Shown here piece by piece: positions 1-9,529 of a stretch of 64,000 nucleotides of DNA. Each line of letters opens with the position of its first letter. The stretch's first letter is position 1. The DNA is from Galaxea fascicularis. Lineage: Eukaryota > Cnidaria > Anthozoa > Scleractinia > Euphylliidae. The translations under genes were made by a program, and so were the position numbers. Where the stretch lies: assembly GCA_948470475.1 (NCBI GenBank), contig OX419338.1, forward strand, positions 35,691,095 through 35,755,094. The letters are read 5' to 3'. Under the pieces are notes generated by a model. The model was given only the letters and a program-made list of their open reading frames with translations. It was not told the DNA's origin and ran no database searches.

Positions 1-40
1 TTATTACGGCTAGGAGACAAAATAATTTCATTTTGGCCTT

Positions 41-386
41 CACAGTCTTCCTTAAAAATAACACCAACCTTGTACAAGTTAAAGTCTAATCAATTTTTCA
101 AATGTAGCTGACTTGTCAGTGTAACATCCTCCATGCCATTTGGCCTTCAACATAAGCATCAGTTGAGTTGATGACTGTGGACAAGGTACTGCACAGTCTT
201 CCTTAAAAATAACACCAACCTTGTCCAAGTTAAAGTTTAATCAATTTTTCAAATCGACTCTCGATCCTCGAAGTTTTCGAGAATCGAGGATCAAGAGTCG
301 AGTTTCGAGTATCGAGGTTCGAGGGACTGTCAACTTACCTTTGAGCGGTACTGTAGCTGACTTGTCAGTGTAACATCCTCCATGCC
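41..386. repeat. Direct duplication, second copy interrupted by a TCGAG-rich hairpin
   Basis: Bases 41-137 recur at 192-254 plus 353-386 with few mismatches, a tandem duplication with an offset of 151 bp. The second copy is split by a 98-bp insert at 255-352 rich in TCGAG. Inside the insert, 255-270 and 285-300 are inverted repeats with one mismatch and a 14-base loop. This lies upstream of, or in an intron of, the membrane-protein gene. Confidence 0.75.
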
Positions 387-582
387 TTCTTTTCTGTATC
401 ATGCCTGATAAATTTCCTGAGATTTGATTACTTGTTTTAAGGATTTTCTGGGTTTGTCAATGCTCAAAATAGTTGTTTGGCAAAGTAGCCACAGATTCAA
501 TTCTTTGAGACCTAATTTAAGAAAATCTCAACCCCTTGGTTGTCACTGTTGATGCCAAAATTATTTGGTTTTATATAATCAG

Positions 583-3500
583 CAGAGGGCGTCACAAGAT
601 TCCAAAATGTGTCACAACCAATCTTCTCTTATTAACAGTTTTGTGGCAGGTAAGATTCATGTTTCCTTTGTTATCCCAATGTAAATTTTGTTGCCTGGTA
701 TTCCCTGTAAAACTGCTCTGTACTTATTTTTCATAAGACCTTACAACCATAAACTACATGTACACTTGTGTACAAGTTAGTCAACACAGTATATAGCTAA
801 CCAGCATTCTTAGAAATGTTTTACAAGTCTATAGGCATTAGTTACAGGCTGTGATATTTTTATTTAAAAACCTGGAACACTCACTCCTAGATTTATTGCT
901 GTACTGAGTCAAACCCCCTATACACTGTAGGTGGACTCTCTGAGCAAAGCCAGGTACTCACTTACCCCTTTACATTCCAATAGTGATCACCATCTAACTT
1001 CTCCTTACTATATTGCTAGTTTGTCAATAATGCAGGGTATGAGAATACAGGAAATGATTGCCAGGGATCAGTTGAGTTGATGTTTATGCAAATTCTCCCC
1101 ACATGTTTCACTGAAATAATTTGTGAACTGCAAGGCAAATACAATAAAAAATATTGGGGATGAAAGGGTTAATTGCAGGATTGAAGTTGAAAGACTATAA
1201 AATTTCTCAGAAGGAATGTTGTGTGTGCTATTAATAATAAAAATGGAACCACTGTTTGGGCTCAACTTTCTTAAGTTCTGTGGGGTTATTTTATCCAATG
1301 GTTCATCCAAGAAATGTCCACTTCCACTTACGAGAGGTGTCTACTTACAGGAGAAATGGAGAAATCGCCAGGACTATCATTTTGTGTCCCCTTAAGAGAG
1401 GTGTCTCAGCTTACAGGAGTCTGCAAGTGGAAGTTCCACTATAGTTATGTATTTCTCATTAGGTGTTAAATATAGCTGCAGTCAGCATTGCTGAGGCTTT
1501 TGAGAAACAGTCGAGTGGTAAAGAGAAACGGACAGAGAAAAACATCTTTTTAGTGGTAATGTAACTTTATATCATTTATTTGTGTGTACTGTAATTTTGA
1601 GAAGGATAGAATTAAGCCCTGGTTAGATCTAAACTTGTGAATTTTGTTACAAAATCGATAATCATGTGAATTCCTGCCATTTCAAACCTACAAAGTAAAT
1701 TCAGTACAGGAATTAAATGATAAAGATGCTGTGGAGATTTGAGAATGAGATGGTGTGTTATACCAAGGACCATTTTGTCTGCGAGGTACATCTCAAATCT
1801 ACCTCCTTTATAATTATCATCCATTATAAACCTTCCTTCACTCCCATACAGTCACTGATCAAACATTGCCCTGTTTTAAAAAATATTATTAACTAGAAAG
1901 TCTTCAAAAGGGCTTTACCCTCAAACATGCTAGGCCCAAGAGCTGTGTGAAAAAATGGCATAATTTAATAATTAAATTACCGGTATGCCATTTTTTCACA
2001 TAATGTATGTATGTATATTATATACATATAATATTATTATACGTATATAATATACATACCTATCTTGCCTGGTTGCAAATTACTTGTTACCAATGCTGAT
2101 CTTTGCTGCACTCTTTAACTTTGTTGCATGTTTAGTTTTCACCTAATAATCTTTGTTTTTTTCCTCCACAGAGCATCATCATCATTGTGGTGTTTCAGGC
2201 TCTAAATCTGATTTTGGTCTCCTTTACAACAAGTAAGTTTTGGCTGATTCATTAGAGCAGTCAGATGATGATGGTGATTTTACTGAGTGCATTAAAATGG
2301 TACAAAAACTTAATCTGTCCGCGGGGTGTACGTCACTGGTTCCAGACGTACTGGTACAATGAGTAATGCATGGCTGTGTTCTTAATTGCAGTTAAGTTGA
2401 CCAAGCAAATCATGCATCAAACTGTAACCAAGTCATTTCTTGCACAGTCTTTTCTTTCAACAACACTTCTGTATGCAGGTCTGTACACATTGGTCTACAA
2501 GATTGAAGTAAGTAGAATGGTTTTCACAACATTAATCTAAATATGTGAGTTGTTATACTCAAGAAAGTAATTGTGCTTTGTTGCTGTAGATTTAAAAATC
2601 AGCTTTGAACATTGCTAATGCCAGTAGCTAGAGTGTACCTAGGATACGTGACATATTACGTTTAATTTTGAAACAAGGACCTGATCCAGCTTATCATATG
2701 TCGTCACTTATCTTATTATATCTTTTGGTTAGTATGCGCGCTGTGATTGGTCAATTTAGTGGGCCGTGTTCTACTGTACGGCCCGCTAAATTTGAAAGTT
2801 TTCTTTTCCTCGCGCCTGATTAACCTCAGAGATATAATAAATATCTTACTAACCTCGTTTTCTCGGTCCGTACTATAAGTTATGGATCCTCATTTTTCCT
2901 GTTGATTTATGGCCCGTGTGCTTCACGCTTGTAGAGAATTATTATTATGTTATGCAATAGGAGGCCTGGCTCCTCAGCTCCACGCTTCGTTCGCTCGTCA
3001 TTCTTTGACGAGGTCTTGATTTGAGTGATTAAAAATATTAGTTCAAACGTCTGAAATGGATTCATTCCTATTTATGACGAGCGAATGAAGCATGGAGCTG
3101 AGGAGCCAGGCCTCCTATTGCATAACATAATAATAATTCTCTAGCTTGGGCCATAACTGAACGGGTAAAAACTTGGTCTGTAACTTACAGTGTGGACCTC
3201 AAACTCAGTTAGTAAGAGGTATTCGTTTTGTCTTGTCCTTTCTTATTTTGTTTTGTAACCTTTGTCTTCAAGCAGATGTAGCTCTGTGAGCATAATTATG
3301 GAAAGGTGTGAGATCAATTCCAATTGGGAATTGGGTTATTTTATTTATCCTGTTTTGGGATTTGCTGATGAATGCAACACCTCTCTTATTTTAGTTAAGT
3401 ACCAAATTTGGAATTTACCATTATATTTAGATACCTTTCCATATTGATGACCAAAAAGGAAATTTGATGTTAATTACTAATATTGGGGATGTGAAGGTAG

Positions 3501-5566
3501 CAATCTCTGGCTGTGCTGGTTTCTGCTGTAGCAAAATGAATAATTATCGGTTCTATAAATGTAGATCTGAAGTGATGGTTGCTTTGATGTTGTTGTTGTT
3601 TTTTTCAGCCTGATACATTCAACCATTTATCATTGAGCAACAGTGCTCTGAGTACCATATTGGTATTTTTCAAAATGACATTTTTCTCCATTTCAACTGC
3701 TACATTATGTGGTAAGTATTAAGAAAAAGAACACCATTGTTCAATATTTCGGGCAGAAAATGGTGGAAAATTAAACTGTCAGCTTTCTTTAATCTGATGC
3801 ATCCATTGACCATATTTGTTGCACTTGGTATATGAGCTGATAACCTGTGTCCGACTAGCCAATGAAAGTACTGGATATCTAATTTCGTAGTTCAGTTTTT
3901 AATAAATCAAGATGTCGCCCATTAACTTATGGTGCAATGAACTCAACTCGGGCCGCTAACACTTTGAATTGTAGAGATCTTTGCATGTTTGATTGGCTAA
4001 CGACCTAACAAAGCCAGACCCCTTTGTTGTGAATGTGACTGGCCAGTGATTTGTTGAATATTGTTTGGGTGAACCCCATTGAGTTCATTGCACTGTAACA
4101 TGGTGATTGAACATGTGGCTAAATTTTGAAAACTGCAAACAGATGGGCTTCCTAAGTGTGGCATATGCAACAACCATGGCGATAAAGCTTTGAAAGCATG
4201 AGGGACACCGCCCACCCGGAAAATTTTGTGGTAGGGTACATGAAGTAGGGAAAATACAGAACAACTTGTGCTAAAATCAAACTCACACAATGCTGCACTT
4301 TAGATGAATGAACTCAAAAGTACCCTCAACTTGACTGAGCTGATAAAAGCATAATTTTATACCATTAAATATTTATTTTACAAAACAGCAGCAAAGCTGA
4401 TGTTTCACAATTAATTAAAGCTTTGTCCAGGAAAGAGTATGTATGCAGTCCATGCTGGATACACATAAAGTGTTAATATGACATAAGATAAAGTAATCAC
4501 ATTTATTGTTAGCTTTTCTCTTTTAGACTTGTAAATTATGGATTCAAAATGTTCCAAACAGCTTGGCTTTTATTTTTGTTTGTTAACCCTTCAAACCCTA
4601 AGAGTGATCAACATCAAATTTCTCCTTGTAATTTCACCACTTTGTAAAACACAGTGGTCACGAGAATTAAGGACTTGATCACACAACATGAATTTGCTTG
4701 ATAGTTTAACAATTTCTCCCTACTATTTCTATAGGAAATGTACAAGGGCAACATGCGAGAATTTAAATTTTGATCTTAGGGTTATTGTTATTGTTAAAAC
4801 TTCCAGTTTTGTTAACTGACTTGCTTCTTCTTTGGTACAGCAGGGAAGCAAATAACTGTTTTAAAATGATATTCTGCAGGTATGGCAGCAGTTGTCCCAG
4901 CCATGTGGCCTCCCCAGCTTATTGCTTCAGTACAGGTATTATTAATTATTTTAGTGATACATGTATGGTAAACAAGGAAAGATTTATCATCCAAATTTAC
5001 TGACTAGTATATGTAGTTCCAAGGATTTGAATTATGTATTCCAAAATATTCATGATTATTTCTTCAATGTTTTATGTTTGTTTGTGTTATTGCTTCTCCC
5101 AAGTGTGCATCTACGCCTCTGAATTTGCTCTCAAAAGTCTTCTTCCTATAACCTTAATTATCTTTGGTTAATAATTTTTATAAAAGTTCTTCCAGTAAGT
5201 GACGTTTTATGGAAATATTGTCATCAGGTTTTTTTCACATAAGAACTGCATTTTAGTTCATTATTATTAGAACTCCGTTGTAACGGAAAGTATAACCTAA
5301 AATAAGATCCGTGAAGATCTTTTCAGTCTGTTTACTTCTTCATTTTTAGATGTTTATGAGTTATGTGTACTTCGCTTCTACATTGTACTTGGCTGTTCAA
5401 CCGCGTAAAAGTGATTTAAAGTGGAGGATTGTCAACAGACGTAACTGCAGCATACAAAACGGCCAAACATGTAGCAGAAGCAACCAAAGGGTTGTTTGAG
5501 GAGCAGATGAAACCCGGAAAAACCACACCCTGGGGATTCGTAGGACACAATGTTTGGACATCTTGA
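583..5566 (+). CDS. 3' exons of a multi-pass membrane protein gene, family unknown (5' end not found)
   Basis: Seven exons join in one frame with GT..AG borders: about 583-649, 1463-1555, 2172-2232, 2392-2507, 3609-3711, 4880-4935 and 5350 onward. The phases agree at every junction I could test. The product has hydrophobic stretches typical of membrane helices (for example NLLLLTVLWQVLNIAAVSIA, SIIIIVVFQALNLILVSF and STILVFFKMTFFSISTATLC) and short polar loops (SSGKEKRTEKN; KLTKQIMHQ), giving roughly five or six helices. The first exon's acceptor is uncertain (583 or 586), and earlier exons must lie upstream. In the last exon the frame as read stops at 5499 with an unremarkable tail. A one-base shift near 5416-5422 gives a more protein-like tail ending at 5566. 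I do not recognise the family; a channel or transporter-like protein is possible but unproven. That it is coding is fairly sure from the phase agreement; its function is not known. Confidence 0.7.
967..1175. repeat. Old copy of a dispersed CCCTTTA / AGTGATCACCATC repeat
   Basis: The sequence resembles the better copies at 4583-4784 and 60130-60330: CCTTTACATTCC, then AGTGATCACCATCTAACTTCTCCTT, ending in GAAAGGGTTA. It is diverged and lies in an intron of the membrane-protein gene. Confidence 0.4.
1946..2059. repeat. Hairpin MITE-like repeat and AT palindromes in an intron
   Basis: Bases 1946-1961 and 1985-2000 are perfect inverted repeats (TGTGAAAAAATGGCAT and its complement) with an AT-rich loop. 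They are followed by TATGTATGTATATTATATAC-type palindromes to about 2059. The shape suggests a small foldback element with a dinucleotide tract beside it. Confidence 0.6.
2932..3143. mobile_element. Foldback MITE with long terminal inverted repeats and 5-bp target duplication
   Basis: The ends TAGAGAATTATTATTATG and its complement start inverted arms of about 70 bp with few mismatches, including AGGAGGCCTGGCTCCTCAGC. They enclose a unique centre of about 70 bp. Both flanks carry GCTTG (2927-2931 and 3144-3148), a likely 5-bp target duplication. The element sits inside an older repeat (about 2700-3230). No coding capacity: a non-autonomous DNA transposon. Confidence 0.85.
4583..4784. repeat. 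Dispersed MITE-like repeat, AACCCTAAGA..TCTTAGGGTT family
   Basis: It begins near AAACCCTAAGAGTGATCA and ends ATTTTGATCTTAGGGTT, so the ends are imperfect inverted repeats. Internal landmarks are TCAAATTTCTCCTTG, GTGGTCACGAGAATTAAGGA and CAATTTCTCCCTACTA. The same landmarks are in order at 60130-60330, and the first part occurs at 28348-28435. It lies in an intron. Confidence 0.7.
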
Positions 5567-7683
5567 GAGCAAGAAAATTATTCTGCTTCTGCAGTCTCAA
5601 AGCTATTGAACACACGATTGCTGTATCAACCAATTGCAAGCCCTTGCGTTTCTTATTTTTCTCTCACTCCTTTTTTGGGCGCAACATTTGTCGTGGAGGA
5701 GAAAACACGGTTAGCCTGTTGGAAACCAGTTTTTCCTGTATTACAGGCAACTGAAAAACTGTAATTATCCAGCTGTCTGTCGGATAACTACTCCTTTACC
5801 ATCTGTTAGAGGACAAAGAGAGCGTCATGCGCGTTTTACAACCTTTAACTTTTATTTTTAGAGCTTTCATTTTTTCTCGTGCAGCAGTAAGCACGCTTCA
5901 GAGTGTATATCGACACATGCATGGCAGGTTGGACACGCAACCCTTTTTTTGATTTGTTAAATCGACATAAGACAGTGAAAAAAAAAAGATTCGAATACCT
6001 GAGCCGGCTGAGAGCCTTGATTTAGGGTGAAAGATATGAGTTAAGCCAGGTTCACATGCATGTACAAAGCAAATGCAAACATAATTGCAATTGCAAACGC
6101 AAACGACGTTCAAACTTCGAACGCTAACATACCCAAGCGCAGTCGAAGTCTTTTTCCAAGATGACGGTGTTCGCATTGGGTTTGTGCTGCCCTGGTTCAC
6201 ACGAGTGAAATGCAAAGACCCAACCCAAGCGTAAATGCTTTAGTTTGCATTAAAGTTTGCGTTACAACAGTTCACAATGTATTTCCTTACGTTTGCAACT
6301 TGTATTTGAGTCGCACGTTTTAACCAGGCGTTACAATGTCTTGATACAAAGAATCAAATGAATGTGGCATTTGGTCAGCGCTGCGTTTCAAGAGACTCTG
6401 TATAACAACGTTTTATTTTATCTATTGATGTGTTAGAATAATATTAAGAATCGTACGTGATGTCGAGATTTTTTTAAAAGACAGTGACGATTTTATATTG
6501 GAAGCCACATTAACAGCCCGTAAAAAAGAATACTGGAGAGATTTTAAAACATATATTAAGTACAGTACCGAGGTATTGCGAGGTCACGGGTTCAAACCCC
6601 ATTGAAGGCCTGGTGTTTTTCAGGCTTCTTTGCGCAATTGCATAAATTATGTTCACAACTGCGAGGATCATTCTTCATTGGATAAGTACAGTGTATTAAC
6701 AAGCACGATGAATACAAGAAAATATTTGACTATTGTTTTACACTTTTTTGTCGTCATTTCGTTGCTATCCACCAGAGGGTCTGATTAACCAGCCATTTTT
6801 GTCCTAATTTGTATTGTAATGTACAATTTCAATGAAATTTATGGCACGGTTTCCTCTGATCTAGTACAAATGATTTGTGAAAAAAGAGCAAACATTTGCA
6901 GGTTCCGAAGGAATGATGGGGAAAACGACGAAAAATAAAAATGAGACGAGCAATGACGAGCTTCGCCACCGCTGTGGGAAAATCGTGGGCGTAGCCAGTT
7001 AATCATGTGATGGTGACGCAGCAAGCTCGCACTTTAATTACGCGGGGTGAGCACCGCGTTAAGGTTTCGGTCGAATTTCGTTTTCATCGTAGCCACAAAT
7101 TGCAATGTTTTTTTAACGTTTCCCGTTCCCGCGGGGAGTCTCGAGAGAATGCTACGATTTCATTGGCTCTCAAGAAAATCGTCCGATTTCATTGGCTTTT
7201 CATCATCCTGGAATCACGTGCCAGGCTCGTGCAAGGACCGTGTCAGGGCAAGGTGGAAACTTAGAAAGGCTGGCGTGAGAAAAATGGCTTCCTTGTGTAT
7301 GAGGCGTGAATTTACAAGATAGTAGTTTGCCGGTCTCAGAAGGAAAACACCGCTCTTTAAAGCTGTAAATCAAAAGAATAAGTTGTAAGAAACACTCGGC
7401 CGCCTCAACGGTGGAGATCAGTTTGTTCATACTGGGGAAATCCCTCTTTGAGGACAGATCAGTGAGTGTGGTTTTGTGATCAAAGCGAAGTTCGTTTGAG
7501 CTCTTAGACTGGGAATCCACCTTGCAAAACGTTACATGTTTGGATGTCAGGGTTGCTCCGTGAGATGTGAATTTTTACCGTGCTTTTATATGCGTCAATG
7601 CCTGATTCGTCGTGTGTTTCCAAATAACTTTTATCAGTCTGATCAGTGAAATTCGAGTCAATAAATTAGCTATACAAGAGACT
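5567..7683. other. No gene recognised; contains a SINE
   Basis: Only short open frames without family resemblance occur. Apart from the SINE at about 6570-6690, I see nothing clear. 7140-7200 has a short direct repeat of CGATTTCATTGGCT. Confidence 0.5.
6570..6690 (+). mobile_element. tRNA-derived SINE fragment
   Basis: The stretch GAGGTCACGGGTTCAAACCCC carries a B-box-like GGTTCAAACCC of RNA polymerase III promoters. It is followed by TTGAAGGCCTGGTGTTTTTC, AGGCTTCTTTGCGCAATTGC and AACTGCGAGGATCATTC. This matches my memory of a common anthozoan SINE. The 5' (A-box) half is missing or very diverged, so the copy is probably truncated and inactive. Confidence 0.6.
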
Positions 7684-7688
7684 CGCAG

Positions 7689-7927
7689 GGTGCTTTCGAT
7701 TGGGAAATCCGGATTTAGATCTTAAAATCCGGATCTTCGGATTTCCAATCGAACACAAAATCCGAAAACGGATTTCGCGACGGATTTCGTTAATTGAAAT
7801 CCATGTGGGGGAAGGATTTCAATTAACGAAATCCGTCGCGAAATCCGTTTTCGGATTTTGTGTTCGATTGGAAATCCGAAGATCCGGATTTTAAGATCTA
7901 AATCCGGATTTCCCAATCGAAAGCACC
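7689..7927. mobile_element. Near-perfect foldback MITE, 114-bp arms, CGCAG target duplication
   Basis: Arms 7689-7802 and 7814-7927 are inverted copies with no mismatch found by eye, separated by an 11-base loop. The ends read GGTGCTTTCGATTGGGAAAT. CGCAG flanks both sides (7684-7688 and 7928-7932). The two 64-codon open frames in it are mirror images of one another and not genes. Arm identity implies recent insertion or recent conversion. Confidence 0.9.
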
Positions 7928-8555
7928 CGCAGTTCGCATGCTTTGCTTTCGCGTAGTTCTACTCGAGGCAAAAATTAAACGCCTTTGCTTTTCAGCTGTA
8001 AATGGAGGCTTACCTGAGTAAACTTAATATTTAATCAGAAAATTAACGTTGTTTTGGTTTTGTGTATTGAATCGTTAAGAATTGCACAAACTGTCACGCC
8101 GTAAACTTGTGTGTTTGCCAGCGAACCAACAATTTCACTGTTTATTGAGCCGTGGATAATTGGATAGCCAAGCGTGTGCTTGAAACCAGTGAGCCATTGA
8201 TCAAACCAGTGAGTTCACACGAATCGAAACAGTGAGTTTACTATTCACTCACAATTTATCGAGCGATGTTTGTAATACTCTACCAATTGCTTACATTTAC
8301 ATTAACATTTATTTGTGCGTATGAAAAGATTCTGTCTGTGCAGGGGCAACCATTCAAATTTAGTGTCACTGTAATATTGACAAACACATCCCGCGTAAAC
8401 GCCTACAGGCGTCTTGTTTTAAAAATTGTTTGAATTTGTTGGGTGTTTTTTTTTTGTTTTTTCAGTTGCCCTGTCGCTGTCCCATGTTCCGAGAAAGAAG
8501 TGACTTAGAAGGAGAGAGATTTTTTAGCGCATTTTTGCGGGGTGCTGCACAAACC

Positions 8556-8635
8556 AATCTCGTACCCAGAGCCCACGTGTCTTTTGGTCAGTGCCAGGAC
8601 ACGGAAAAAGACAGGTGGGCTCTGGGTACGAGATT
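8556..8635. repeat. Inverted-repeat hairpin, 21-bp perfect arms
   Basis: 8556-8576 (AATCTCGTACCCAGAGCCCAC) and 8615-8635 are exact inverted repeats around a 38-base loop, a MITE end or complete mini-foldback. Confidence 0.75.
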
Positions 8636-8745
8636 GTGCACAAACACGTGCGAACTGGAATCAAATGCGCAAGCGCCTGCGTATCAGCTCGGTTGGCTCG
8701 GTGGTTATGTCTGAGTGATAAGAAATAGTAATTTGACCGAGTGGA

Positions 8746-8832
8746 GTACGATTCAGGGAGTAATCGAGCGAGTAATTTCAAGCGCGCTCGTCTGATTTGA
8801 AATCACGAGCACGATTACTCTCTGAATTGTAC
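8746..8832. repeat. Imperfect inverted repeat
   Basis: GTACGATTCAGGGAGTAATC at 8746 pairs with the complement ending at 8832 with a few mismatches, and further pairing of TAATTTCAA with TTGAAATCA continues toward the centre. It is probably an older foldback element. Confidence 0.6.
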
Positions 8833-9149
8833 GACACGAGATCCAATTACTAAAGATTGTGAGAATCTCCTTTGAGTGCATAAGTCAGTGGTATGTTCCA
8901 ACAGTCTTACAAACAGTAGAATAACATGGATGAAGCCATTAATGTGCATGTAATTGACGCGCGAAAGGCGTAGGTGTCCAATTACAAGTATCCAATTACA
9001 AAAAAGTTGTAATTGGACCCCCCACATGATCGCACGCCAATTACGCGACCAAACAGGCGCGAGCAGAACCAATCAGAATCGAGAATTTTGTTATAGATAC
9101 GATTAACGCGCGAACAGTAAACTTGAAAACTAAATGGCGATTCTTTCCT

Positions 9150-9525
9150 TTAATGAATTACAATGAAGCATTAAATTCACTCAATCTAACAACACTAAGC
9201 GAGAGGCGCACCCATCTGTGCCAGATTTATATTGATAGACTCCGGAACGAGAACCACTCCTTATACTTCATGCTTCCCAAACAGGAAGAGTTTGTACACA
9301 ACTACAATCTCAAATCTGGCGTTAGCCGTGTTACCCGTCCTTCTTGTAGAACTAAGTTTGTCACTTATAAGTTCATCTAGTGATGGCACTGGTTTAGTCA
9401 TGATATAGTTGTAGTAATTATATCTCAGTATTTATTGTATTTATATGCTAGTGTTATATAATATTGTACATAGTTCAGTAATTCAGCCTTATATTGTGTA
9501 TACTGCTGCAATGAGTTTTTTTATC
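9150..9525 (+). mobile_element. LINE 3' remnant (end of reverse transcriptase ORF and tail)
   Basis: 9150-9380 encodes a peptide with NYNEALNSLNLTTLSERRTH, LRNENHSLYFMLPKQ and a stop at 9378-9380. This matches the C-terminal end of reverse transcriptase ORFs of CR1/L2-type cnidarian LINEs, and a similar arrangement (YDEALIQSDITALSQRREEA) occurs in the LINE at 28.9 kb. The untranslated tail contains GTAATTCAGCCTT, also present at the 3' end of that LINE. All upstream domains are missing, so this is a 5'-truncated dead insertion. Confidence 0.7.
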
Positions 9526-9529
9526 CGCG

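Noticed and set aside
5898..6215. 105-codon minus-strand frame
   Set aside because: Cys-rich chance composition over a CAAACGCAAA-type repeat stretch; no family.
6570..6640. A functional tRNA gene
   Set aside because: Only the B-box half is tRNA-like and the flanks match a SINE; no cloverleaf can be formed.
7700..7916. Two 64-codon frames on opposite strands with nearly the same peptide
   Set aside because: They are the two arms of the foldback element read in mirror image and not proteins.
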